A stretch of DNA of 64,000 bases. Origin: DASQPR01 sp963836775 (GTDB taxonomy: Bacteria > Actinomycetota > Actinomycetes > Mycobacteriales > Micromonosporaceae). A model generated the notes under the pieces. That model worked only from the letters and a program-made list of their open reading frames with translations, did no database searches and was not told the DNA's origin. Positions 24,782 to 32,863 of this stretch are shown here, one piece after another. The stretch spans positions 2,542,001 through 2,606,000 of the forward strand of contig CAWIKR010000003.1 in NCBI GenBank assembly GCA_963836775.1. Reading direction: 5' to 3'. The translations under genes were made by a program, and so were the position numbers. Numbering within the stretch: the first letter of the stretch is position 1; every line of letters begins with the position of its first letter.

Positions 24782-26959
24782 ATGGCTCAAAAGACCCAGG
24801 AGAAGGGGCTCACCGGCCCGGCGCCGGTGGTGGATCAGCCCAGCAGAGTCCGCAACGTGGTGCTCGTCGGGCACTCGGGAGCGGGCAAGACCACGCTCGT
24901 CGAGGCATTGCTCGCCGCGACCGGCACCATCGGCCGGGCCGGTGAGGTCACCGAGGGCACCACGGTCAGCGACTACGACCCGGCCGCCGTCCGCCAACAG
25001 CGGTCGGTGAGCCTGGCCTGCGCGCCGCTGCTGCACACTGACACGCACGGCGACCAGATCAAGATCAATCTGCTGGACACCCCCGGGTACGCGGACTTCG
25101 TCGGCGAGCTGCGAGCCGGCCTGCGGGCGGCGGACGCGGCGCTGTTCGTGGTCTCCGCCGTCGACGCCATGGACGCCGCCACGGTCGCGCTCTGGGAGGA
25201 GTGCGCCGCGGTGGGAGTGCCGCGGGCGGTCGCGGTCGCCCGGATGGACCACCAGCGCGCCGACTTCGACGAGGCCGTAGCCCTGTGCCAGCGCGTCTTC
25301 GGCGACAACGTGCTGCCGCTCTACCTGCCGATGCTGGACGACGACGGCACTTCGGTGGCCGGTCTCCTCGGCCTGATCACCCAGCGCGTCTTCGACTACA
25401 CCAAGGGCTACCCGCCGGAGGTCCGCGATCCCGACGCCGAGCACCTGCCGGCCATCGAGGAGTCCCGCGGTGAGCTGATCGAAGGCATCATCGCCGAGAG
25501 CGAAGACGAGACCCTGATGGATCGCTACCTCGGCGGCGAGGACATCGCCACCGAGACGCTGATCGACGACCTCGAGATGGCCGTCGCGAAGGGCAACTTC
25601 TACCCGGTGATCCCGGTCTGCTCGGTCACCGGCCTGGGCCTGGACGCACTGCTGGAGCTGCTCGCCAACGCCTTCCCGACACCCGGCGAGCACGCGCTGC
25701 CCGCGGTCACCGCCATGGACGGGACGCCCCGCGACGCGCTCGAGTGCGACCCGGACGGACCCCTGGTCGCCGAGGTCGTCAAGACCACCATCGACTCATA
25801 CGTCGGCCGGGTGTCGCTGTTGCGGGTCTTCTCCGGGACGCTGAAGCCGGAGACCGCGGCGCACATCGCCGGCCACGGCATGGCCGAGCGCGGGCACGCG
25901 GACCACGACGGCGATGAGCGGATCACGCACATCTACTCACCACTCGGCTCGCAGCTGCGCGAAGTGCCGCTGTGCGTGGCCGGCGACATCTGCGCGATCA
26001 CCAAGTCCACCGTGGCGGAGACCGGCGACACCATCTCGCTGAAGACCAACCCGCTGCTGGTGGCGCCATGGAACATGCCGGAGCCGCTGCTGCCGGTGGC
26101 GATCGTGGCGAAGACCCGGTCCGACGAGGACGCAATGGCCAAGAACCTGGCCCGGCTCGTCGCCGGCGACCCGACCCTGCGCCTGGAACGCAATCCGGAA
26201 ACCCACCAGCTGGTTCTGTGGTGCATGGGTGAGGCCCACGCCGACGTGGTGCTGGACCGGCTCCGGTCCGGCGGGGTGGAGCTGGACACCGAGCCGGTCC
26301 GCGTCTCTCTGCGGGAGGCCTTCACCAGCGGCTCCCAGGGCCACGGCCGGCACGTCAAACAATCCGGCGGCCACGGTCAGTACGCGGTCTGCGACATCGA
26401 AGTGGAGCCGTTGCCGCGCGGATCCGGCTTCGAGTTCGTCGACAAGGTGGTCGGCGGCGCCGTGCCGCACAACTTCATCCCGAGCGTGGAGAAGGGTGTT
26501 CGCAGCCAGATGGAGCACGGCCTGGTGGCCGGCTTCCCGGTGGTGGATCTGCGGGTGACCCTCTTCGACGGGAAGGCGCACTCGGTCGACTCGTCGGACG
26601 CCGCCTTCCAGACCGCCGGCTCGATGGCTCTCAAGGACGCCGCGGAGAAAGCGTCGGTGTCACTGCTGGAGCCGATCGACGAGGTCGCCATCATGGTGCC
26701 GGACCAGTTCGTCGGCAGCGTGATGTCGGACCTGTCCACCCGGCGCGGCCGGGTGCTGGGCACCGAGACCGACGAGTCCGGATCCGAGCGGTCCATCGTG
26801 CGAGCCGAGGTGCCGGCTACCGAACTCGTTCGCTACGCCGTCGAACTGCGCTCGATGACATCCGGCACCGGCACGTTCACCCGGGTCTTCGTACGCCACG
26901 ATCCGATGCCGTCGAACGTCGCCGAGCAGGTGAAGAAGGAGCACGCCGCGCGCGGCTGA
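24782..26959 (+). CDS. EF-G2-like translational GTPase (FusA2 type)
   Basis: A second elongation factor G homologue of 725 residues, distinct from the essential FusA. Domain order is G domain (P-loop GHSGAGKTT near residue 31, DTPGYADFV near 98), domain II (SLLRVFSGTLKPET), domain III (MGEAHADVVLDRL), domain IV (QSGGHGQYAVCDIEVEPL) and domain V (EVAIMVPDQFVGSVMSDLSTRRGR). The G4 motif, normally NKxD, reads ARMD, so the usual guanine-contacting asparagine is absent. EF-G2 proteins in mycobacteria bind ribosomes and GTP but lack normal translocation activity; the role is open. GGAGG lies seven bases before the ATG. Confidence 0.93.
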   Translation: MAQKTQEKGLTGPAPVVDQPSRVRNVVLVGHSGAGKTTLVEALLAATGTIGRAGEVTEGTTVSDYDPAAVRQQRSVSLACAPLLHTDTHGDQIKINLLDTPGYADFVGELRAGLRAADAALFVVSAVDAMDAATVALWEECAAVGVPRAVAVARMDHQRADFDEAVALCQRVFGDNVLPLYLPMLDDDGTSVAGLLGLITQRVFDYTKGYPPEVRDPDAEHLPAIEESRGELIEGIIAESEDETLMDRYLGGEDIATETLIDDLEMAVAKGNFYPVIPVCSVTGLGLDALLELLANAFPTPGEHALPAVTAMDGTPRDALECDPDGPLVAEVVKTTIDSYVGRVSLLRVFSGTLKPETAAHIAGHGMAERGHADHDGDERITHIYSPLGSQLREVPLCVAGDICAITKSTVAETGDTISLKTNPLLVAPWNMPEPLLPVAIVAKTRSDEDAMAKNLARLVAGDPTLRLERNPETHQLVLWCMGEAHADVVLDRLRSGGVELDTEPVRVSLREAFTSGSQGHGRHVKQSGGHGQYAVCDIEVEPLPRGSGFEFVDKVVGGAVPHNFIPSVEKGVRSQMEHGLVAGFPVVDLRVTLFDGKAHSVDSSDAAFQTAGSMALKDAAEKASVSLLEPIDEVAIMVPDQFVGSVMSDLSTRRGRVLGTETDESGSERSIVRAEVPATELVRYAVELRSMTSGTGTFTRVFVRHDPMPSNVAEQVKKEHAARG

Positions 26960-26970
26960 CGCGGGTCCGG

Positions 26971-27002
26971 TCGGGGCCGGTCGCGTGCGCGGCCGGCCCC
27001 GA
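26971..27002 (+). terminator. Terminator behind the EF-G2-like gene
   Basis: 10-bp stem TCGGGGCCGG / CCGGCCCCGA with a 12-base loop, 11 bases after the stop codon; no clear U tract. Confidence 0.6.
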
Positions 27003-27020
27003 TCGCGTTATCGTGGACGC

Positions 27021-27095
27021 ACCGGCCGAGAGGCGCTGCAGCGGATCAATCCGCCACGCTCGACCGGCGTTCTTCGGACAAGGGCGCCTCCTATC
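27021..27095 (+). promoter_or_regulatory. S-adenosylhomocysteine (SAH) riboswitch
   Basis: Matches the known SAH riboswitch layout: P1 arms CCGGCCGAG (27023-27031) and CTCGACCGG (27059-27067) with one mismatch, the core GAGGCGCTGC at 27030-27039, and a downstream GCGCCTC at 27085-27091 that is exactly complementary to GAGGCGC and would form the pseudoknot. It lies about 130 bases before ahcY, the gene class this RNA is known to activate when SAH accumulates. GGAAGGAGGCCTTCTCC at 27099-27115 may be part of the expression platform. Confidence 0.8.
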
Positions 27096-27223
27096 TACGG
27101 AAGGAGGCCTTCTCCGCCCGTTGTCCGGTTTCCGGGCCGTCACCGCCGATCACCGTGCCGCTCGGCACCATCGGAGCAATGGCGTGCCGCCCGGTCTGGC
27201 ATCGCGGCCGGGGAAGGACGCGT

Positions 27224-28708
27224 ATGCACACGCAGACACCACACGTCACGCACTCCCACGGGATCGACTTCGCCGTCGCCGACCTGCGGCTGGCCGCGGC
27301 CGGCCGGACCCAGATCCGGCTCGCCGAACACGAGATGCCGGGCCTGATGGCCATCCGATCCGAGCTCGGTCCGGCGCAGCCGCTGCGCGGTGCCCGGATC
27401 GCCGGCTCGCTGCACATGACAGTGCAGACCGCCGTACTCATCGAAACTCTGGTCGCGCTCGGCGCCGAGGTCCGCTGGGTCTCCTGCAACATCTTCTCGA
27501 CCCAGGACGAAGCCGCCGCGGCTGTCGTGGTCGGACGCCATGGCACCGTCGACGTCCCGACCGGCACTCCGGTCTTCGCCTGGAAGGGCGAAACGCTCGC
27601 CGATTACTGGTGGTGCACCGACCAGTTGCTGCGGTTCCCGGACGGGGCCGGACCGAACCTGATCGTCGACGACGGCGGCGACGTCACGCTGCTGATCCAC
27701 AAGGGTGCCGAATTCGAGGCGCTGGGCTCGGTGCCGGCGCCGTCGGAGGCCGACTCCCCGGACTATCGCCTGCTGCTCGCCACCGTGGCGGCCGGCATTC
27801 AGGGCGACCCGAAGCGGTTCACCCGGATCGTCGACGGCATGCTCGGCGTCTCCGAGGAGACCACTGCCGGCGTCAACCGGCTCTACAAGATGGCCGCCGA
27901 CGGCAGCCTCCGGTTCCCGGCCATCAACGTCAACGACTCGGCGACCAAGTCCAAGTTCGACAATCGCTACGGCATCCGGCACTCACTCGCCGACGGTCTG
28001 AACCGCGCCACGGACGTGATGCTCGCCGGAAAGCTCGCCGTCGTCTGCGGCTACGGCGACGTCGGCAAGGGCGCGGTGGAATCGCTGCGCGGGCAGGGCG
28101 CCCGCGTCGTGGTCACCGAGATCGACCCGATCTGCGCACTGCAGGCGGTGATGGACGGCATTTCGGTGGTACGCCTGGACGACGTGATCGCCAAGGCGGA
28201 CATCATCATCACGGCGACCGGCAACCGGGACATTGTCACCGCCGAGCACCTGGCCGGCTCCAAGCACCAGGTGATCGTCGGCAACATCGGGCACTTCGAC
28301 AACGAGATCGACATCGCCGGCATGGCCGCGACGCCCGGCATCCGCCGGATCGACATCAAGCCGCAGGTGCACGAGTGGGTGTTCGCCGCCACCGCCGACC
28401 GAGCCGAACACTCGGTGATCGTGCTGAGCGAAGGCCGGCTGCTGAACCTCGGAAACGCCACCGGCCACCCGAGCTTCGTCATGTCGAACTCGTTCAGCAA
28501 TCAGGTGCTGGCACAGGTGGAGCTGTTCACCAACCGGTCCGCGTACGGCCGCGAGGTCTACCGCCTGCCCAAGCACCTGGACGAGAAGGTGGCGCGGCTG
28601 CACCTGGACGCGCTCGATGTCGCGCTCACCGAACTGACCAAGGTGCAGGCCGAATACATCGGCGTGGACGTAGCCGGCCCATACAAGCCGGAGCACTACA
28701 GGTATTAG
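27224..28708 (+). CDS. ahcY: S-adenosylhomocysteine hydrolase
   Basis: Cytoplasmic NAD-dependent enzyme that splits SAH into adenosine and homocysteine, relieving product inhibition of methyltransferases. It has 494 residues, the usual actinobacterial length. Key segments: LAEHEMPGLMAIR near residue 30, SCNIFSTQDEAAAA, NVNDSATKSKFDNRYG, the NAD site CGYGDVGKGAVESL and the C-terminal KPEHYRY. The start is ATG at 27224 with AAGGA five bases upstream; an earlier in-frame GTG would add 23 unconserved residues. Regulated by the SAH riboswitch just upstream. Confidence 0.98.
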   Translation: MHTQTPHVTHSHGIDFAVADLRLAAAGRTQIRLAEHEMPGLMAIRSELGPAQPLRGARIAGSLHMTVQTAVLIETLVALGAEVRWVSCNIFSTQDEAAAAVVVGRHGTVDVPTGTPVFAWKGETLADYWWCTDQLLRFPDGAGPNLIVDDGGDVTLLIHKGAEFEALGSVPAPSEADSPDYRLLLATVAAGIQGDPKRFTRIVDGMLGVSEETTAGVNRLYKMAADGSLRFPAINVNDSATKSKFDNRYGIRHSLADGLNRATDVMLAGKLAVVCGYGDVGKGAVESLRGQGARVVVTEIDPICALQAVMDGISVVRLDDVIAKADIIITATGNRDIVTAEHLAGSKHQVIVGNIGHFDNEIDIAGMAATPGIRRIDIKPQVHEWVFAATADRAEHSVIVLSEGRLLNLGNATGHPSFVMSNSFSNQVLAQVELFTNRSAYGREVYRLPKHLDEKVARLHLDALDVALTELTKVQAEYIGVDVAGPYKPEHYRY

Positions 28709-28780
28709 CCGGGGCCCGCTCGCGGTCGCAGTGTTGCTGGCGTTACCGATTCCGCCGCCGCGACCGTCCGCGAACCCGGC

Positions 28781-28839
28781 GCGCGCCGGCGCCCGAATCG
28801 GTAGGGCGCCGGCGCCCGACTCGTAGGGCGCCGGCGCCC
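28781..28839. repeat. Three GC-rich palindromes between ahcY and TPR gene
   Basis: GGGCGCCGGCGCCC at 28804-28817 and 28826-28839, with a slightly changed copy at 28781-28795. Each is self-complementary; together they may end transcription from both sides. Confidence 0.75.
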
Positions 28840-28884
28840 GCCCGCGCCCCGTTGTTGGCCGAGTCCCGATCCTGCGGCGCCTGG

Positions 28885-29763
28885 CTAATGCGGCTGCGAC
28901 AGCTGCTCCAGGCGTCGCAGCCGGTCCGGCTCCTGCGCGACCAGCCATGGGTCCTGGGTCAGCCGCGCATGCGCCTCGGCGAAGAACGGACGGCTCTCGT
29001 CCACGCGGCCAGTGGAGTAGAGGCATTCGGCGATCTCCTCGGACACGTACCCGGCCTCCTCCTCGCCGCTGCGCCGCCACTCCTCGCGCAGTGCCTCCTG
29101 CACGGCCAGTGCCTCGTCGAGCCGGTCGAGAGAGCGCAGCGCGCGGCCGACCGCCCACCGGGCGACGCGGACCTCACGAGCGGTGCCGTGCTCCTGCCGC
29201 CAGGTGAGGGCGCGCTCGAAATAGGTCAACGCCTCCTCGAAGTCGCCCTGATCGTGGTAGGACCAGCCCAGGTTGTTGTAGAGCGACCCACACCAGCGCC
29301 GTGCCCTCTCGTCCGGCGCCGACTCGGCCAGCTCCAGTGCAGCCTCGTTCCAGGTGATGCCGTCAGCCGGCGAATCGGCAACGATCGCGAGCATGTGCGC
29401 GGCGTCGACGGCGTAGAAGGCGACCTCCGGCACCGCGCGAGACAGGTCCGACGCCTGCTGGAAGAACGGCCGGGCGCTTTCGGCAGCGCCCGAGGAGTTG
29501 AACACCCGTCCCCGTTCCAGGAGGTAACGCAGCCGGACCACCAGTGGGGCATCGCCGAGCTGCGGCTCCACGGCGTCGAGGGTCTCGTGCGCGACGTCGA
29601 ACCGGCGTTGCAGGCCCTGCGCCCGGGCGATCTGCGTGAGCAGTTGCAGGTGATACGAACGGTCCGCGCCGCGCTCGGCCTCCGGCAGCAAGGCACGGAA
29701 TGCCGCCTCGGTCTTCTCCGGTTGCTGGTAGTCCCACATCGTGTCGAAGTCCAGCTGAGTCAT
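28885..29763 (-). CDS. Tetratricopeptide repeat protein
   Basis: A soluble 292-residue protein made of helical TPR-like repeats. Clear repeats are YNNLGWSYHDQGDFEEALTY and ARWAVGRALRSLDRLDEALA, with weaker ones before (AFRALLPEAERGADRSYHLQ) and after. It starts MTQLDFDTMWDYQQPEKTEA and has no signal peptide or catalytic domain, so it is probably a protein-interaction scaffold. GGAGG lies five to six bases before the ATG. It stands alone, convergent with ahcY; the 1.2 kb behind its promoter holds only repeats. Confidence 0.87.
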   Translation of the reverse strand: MTQLDFDTMWDYQQPEKTEAAFRALLPEAERGADRSYHLQLLTQIARAQGLQRRFDVAHETLDAVEPQLGDAPLVVRLRYLLERGRVFNSSGAAESARPFFQQASDLSRAVPEVAFYAVDAAHMLAIVADSPADGITWNEAALELAESAPDERARRWCGSLYNNLGWSYHDQGDFEEALTYFERALTWRQEHGTAREVRVARWAVGRALRSLDRLDEALAVQEALREEWRRSGEEEAGYVSEEIAECLYSTGRVDESRPFFAEAHARLTQDPWLVAQEPDRLRRLEQLSQPH

Positions 29764-30000
29764 GTGGTCCTCCAGATCGAGTCGCGCAATCCGCGATGCC
29801 GCAACACCGGCCTGCCGCTGGTGAGCCTAATGAAGTAAACGGGCCGGACGGTCCGCGACACCAGCAGGCCGAGGATCGGCATCGTCACCGCTGCGAACCC
29901 GGCGCGGCCGGCTCAGCCACCGGTCGGCGCCGCCGTCGACCGCGTTCCCGATGGTGCCCCCGGTCGAGCCACTCCCCCGGCGCAGGCCTTGCCGACCCAG

Positions 30001-30075
30001 CCGTTGCCATCCGAGCCGATGCCAAACGAGCCGATGCCATCCGAGCCGATGCCATCCGAGCCGCTGCCAAACGAG
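30001..30075. repeat. 15-bp minisatellite
   Basis: Five units of the type CCGATGCCATCCGAG, differing mostly at two positions (ATCC or AAAC). Confidence 0.9.
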
Positions 30076-30170
30076 CCGCAGGACGGGCCGCCGCCGAACT
30101 AGACCCACCGCGTCCCACCGCGCGTCTCGTCGACCAGCTCGCCCACCATCCGCCGCGCCGCACCACGCGG

Positions 30171-30714
30171 CCAAGATCTCCGATCTTGGTCGAAGACTGC
30201 CACGATCACGAACCACCCCGGCGCCCGCCAGCCGCCCGACTGGCCCTCCAACTCAGGTCACCACCCACGGGCTGCACTCAGCCACCAAGATCGCAGATCT
30301 TGGCAACGCACTGCCACGATCACGAACCACCCTGCGCGCCAGCCGCCCGCCCGGGCCACCTGCTCAGGTCACCCTCGACCGGGCCGCACTAGGCGACCAA
30401 GATCGCAGATCTTGGCGGCCAGATGCCATGATCGCTGAGATCTCACGCCACATTGGACAGTTAATGCCATATAGCGACGTCAACTATCCAATGTGGCGTG
30501 AAACGTAACCGATCTTCACAGGAACCGGCCCGGCCACCACGATCGACGGCCACACCACCGAGCCAGCCCACCGAGATTTCAGGTCTTGGCTGGCACAATG
30601 CCACGATCACCAACCGCCCGGCGCCTGCCAACCGCCGGCCGGCACATCGCCGCGGGTCACCGCCCCACCGGGCTGAACCTGCCTGCACTCAGCCACCAAG
30701 ATCGCAGATCTTGG
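30171..30714. repeat. Second array of CCAAGATC palindromic repeats
   Basis: Five palindromes at 30171-30189, 30285-30303, 30397-30415, 30571-30589 and 30696-30714. The first is identical to the 19-mer at 19951-19969; three read CCAAGATCGCAGATCTTGG; the fourth is degenerate. Units are about 112-125 bases apart (174 where a hairpin element intervenes) and share further sequence such as TGCCACGATCACGAACCACC and CTGCACTCAGCCA. Confidence 0.88.
30443..30501. repeat. Hairpin element, copy 1
   Basis: TCACGCCACATTGGACAGT (30443-30461) and ACTATCCAATGTGGCGTGA (30483-30501) form a 19-bp stem with one G-T type mismatch and a 21-base loop. Confidence 0.85.
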
Positions 30715-30741
30715 CAACAAGGGCGATGACCGCTTGAGATT

Positions 30742-30793
30742 TCACGCCACATTGGACAGTTACTGCCACATAGCGCGACGTCCACTATCCAAT
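30742..30793. repeat. Hairpin element, copy 2 (right arm decayed)
   Basis: The left arm is identical to copy 1 and the loop is closely related, but only ACTATCCAAT of the right arm (30784-30793) is preserved, giving a 10-bp stem. Confidence 0.8.
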
Positions 30794-30958
30794 ACAACGG
30801 AGAGCGCGGTATCGGGCCGAGTCGCACCTCGTAAAGCATCCTAGGAACCTAGGTATAGATGACGACCTCTGCTTCGCTGCCGTCGATGATCCCCCGGGTA
30901 CGGTTTAGTCTCACGCCGCCGCCGGTCCCCCGACCGCGGCCCGACGAGTGGGACACAC

Positions 30959-32248
30959 GTGGGCGATTACGGCCTCCAGGTAGTGCTGGTGCTGGCGCTG
31001 ATCCTGGTCAACGGCGCGCTGTCCGGCAGCGAGATGGCGCTGATATCGCTGCGGGACAGCCAGATCCAGCGACTTGAGCGCACATCCCGTGGCGGCCGGG
31101 TGCTGGCCCGCCTGTCCCGGGAGCCGAACCGGTTCCTCGCCACCATCCAGATCGGCATCACCCTGGCCGGCTTCCTGGCTTCGGCGTTCGCCGCCACCTC
31201 GCTGGCCAAGCCGCTGGTATCGGCATTCAGCTTCGTCGGCACCGCGGCCGAGGCGGTCGCCATCATCGTGGTGACCCTGATCCTCACGTTCATCACCCTG
31301 GTGCTCGGCGAACTGGCGCCGAAGCGGATCGCCATGCAGCGGGCCGAAGGCTGGGCCACCACCGCGGCCCGGCCGCTGGACTGGCTGGCCAGCGCGTCCC
31401 GGCCGGTGGTCTGGCTGCTCGGCAAGTCCACCGACCTGGTGGTGCGGCTGGTCGGCGCGGACCCGTCGGCCAATCGCGCGGAGATCACCGCCGAGGAGAT
31501 CCGCGATCTGGTGGTGGCGCAGCGCGGATTCACCACCCAGCAACGGGAAATCATCTCCGGCGCCTTCGAGATCACCGAGCGCGAACTCCGCCAGATCCTG
31601 ATTCCCCGCTCCGAGGTGACGGTCATTCCCGGGCCGCTCCCGGTCGCCGAAGCCCTCGCGATGGTCGCCGCGTCCGGCCACACCCGAGTGCCCGTTGTCG
31701 GGCGCGACCTCGACGATCTGATCGGTGTCGTGCACCTGCGGGATCTGCTCGGCGGCCCGGACGGAACCGCGGCCGATCGAGCCCGGCCGCCCACGCTGCT
31801 GCCGGAAACGCTGGCCGTCGCCGACGCCATGCGGCAGATGCGCCAGATGCGCGAGCAGTTCGCCTTCGTCGTCGACGAGCATGGCTCGATCGACGGCATC
31901 GTCACCATGGAAGACCTGGTGGAGGAGGTCGTCGGTGAGATCTACGACGAGACCGACCGGGACATCGAGCGGGTCGTCAAGGAGCCGGACGGAGCGTTGC
32001 TGTTGCCCGGATCGTTCCCGCTACACGATCTGAGCGATCTGGAAATCGATATGAACCGCGCGGCACACGCCGACTACACCACCATCGCCGGTCTGGTGCT
32101 GGACAAACTCGGCCACATCCCGACCGCGCCCGGAGAGGTGGTCTCCATGCCCGGCTTCACCGCGGAAGTGACCCTGATCAGCGGCCGGGCCATCGCTCAG
32201 GTGCGGATCCGGCGTACGCCCAAATCGTCCCGGAACGGCCCGGGCTGA
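30959..32248 (+). CDS. CNNM/HlyC-CorC family membrane protein
   Basis: Predicted Mg/Co-type cation transporter or regulator of 429 residues. Residues 1-190 form the CNNM (DUF21) membrane domain with LVLALILVNGALSGSEMALI, IQIGITLAGFLASAFAA and LVLGELAPKRIAMQ; residues 205-325 hold two CBS domains (TRVPVVGRDLDDLIGVVHLRDLL and FAFVVDEHGSIDGIVTMEDL); residues 335-420 form the CorC_HlyC domain with TIAGLVLDKLGHIPTAPGE. It starts at GTG. The strict role (export, regulation) is not settled for bacterial members. A hairpin follows. Confidence 0.94.
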   Translation: MGDYGLQVVLVLALILVNGALSGSEMALISLRDSQIQRLERTSRGGRVLARLSREPNRFLATIQIGITLAGFLASAFAATSLAKPLVSAFSFVGTAAEAVAIIVVTLILTFITLVLGELAPKRIAMQRAEGWATTAARPLDWLASASRPVVWLLGKSTDLVVRLVGADPSANRAEITAEEIRDLVVAQRGFTTQQREIISGAFEITERELRQILIPRSEVTVIPGPLPVAEALAMVAASGHTRVPVVGRDLDDLIGVVHLRDLLGGPDGTAADRARPPTLLPETLAVADAMRQMRQMREQFAFVVDEHGSIDGIVTMEDLVEEVVGEIYDETDRDIERVVKEPDGALLLPGSFPLHDLSDLEIDMNRAAHADYTTIAGLVLDKLGHIPTAPGEVVSMPGFTAEVTLISGRAIAQVRIRRTPKSSRNGPG

Positions 32249-32349
32249 CCCACCGCCGACGCACGGCGTCGACGCCCACCACAGTGGACGCCGCCGAGCC
32301 GCTCCGCGGTCAGCTCCGGACGCCTCTGCGCCCGTAGGCACCCGAGAGC

Positions 32350-32389
32350 GGGGACGATCCTGCACCTCAGAGCGTGCACGATCGTCCCC
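32350..32389. terminator. Bidirectional terminator between CNNM and MarR genes
   Basis: Outer stem GGGGACGATC / GATCGTCCCC (10 bp) enclosing a second stem GCAC / GTGC. Confidence 0.75.
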
Positions 32390-32419
32390 AAACGGGACTG
32401 GATCCACCCGGCGCGGCGG

Positions 32420-32863
32420 CTAGGAGCTGAGGGTCTCGAGCGCCTCGATCGCTTCGAACAGCCGATCCCGCTGGTCCTTCGGGAGCTTCGCGACGCGTAC
32501 CGCCAAGACCTCGGATCGAGACGCGCGGGCGCCGCGCAGCACGTCCTCGCCCACCGGTGTCACCCGCACCAGGCAGGCCCGGCCGTCGGCCGGGTCCGGC
32601 ACGCGCTCGGCGACGCCGTCGGCGACCAGCCCGTCGACGATGCGGGACATTGTCGGGGCGCGTACGCCCTCGATCGCCGCCAGATCGCCGAGCCGCAGCG
32701 GACCGTCCCGGGCGACCGTCCCCAAGGCCGTGATCGACCCGTGGCTCAGGCCGATCGGGGCCTCGCGCCGCAGCCGCCGGTTGACCTGGGCGATGGCGAG
32801 GAACAGGCGGTTGACCAGGTCGGCCTCGTCGGTCAGCCGGCGCGCCTCGGGATCACTTGTCAT
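32420..32863 (-). CDS. MarR family transcriptional regulator
   Basis: Predicted dimeric winged-helix regulator of 147 residues. The recognition region is LRLGDLAAIEGVRAPTMSRI followed by the wing VPDPADGRACLVRVTPVGED, about residues 55-105. The ATG start lies inside the end of the upstream efflux pump gene (overlap of 11 bases), so the regulator is translated with the pump it presumably represses. An imperfect palindrome upstream of the pump gene is a candidate operator. Confidence 0.92.
   Translation of the reverse strand: MTSDPEARRLTDEADLVNRLFLAIAQVNRRLRREAPIGLSHGSITALGTVARDGPLRLGDLAAIEGVRAPTMSRIVDGLVADGVAERVPDPADGRACLVRVTPVGEDVLRGARASRSEVLAVRVAKLPKDQRDRLFEAIEALETLSS

Larger units (their letters stand above)
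29764..30958. other. Gene-free repeat-rich interval
   Basis: About 1.2 kb with a 15-bp minisatellite, five copies of the CCAAGATC palindrome unit and two copies of a hairpin element. Open frames here encode only repeated peptides and lack start signals. The palindrome CCTAGGAACCTAGG at 30840-30853 stands alone near the right end. Confidence 0.7.

Noticed and set aside
30859..31077. Possible small gene before the CNNM gene
   Set aside because: It overlaps the CNNM start out of frame and lacks coding bias.
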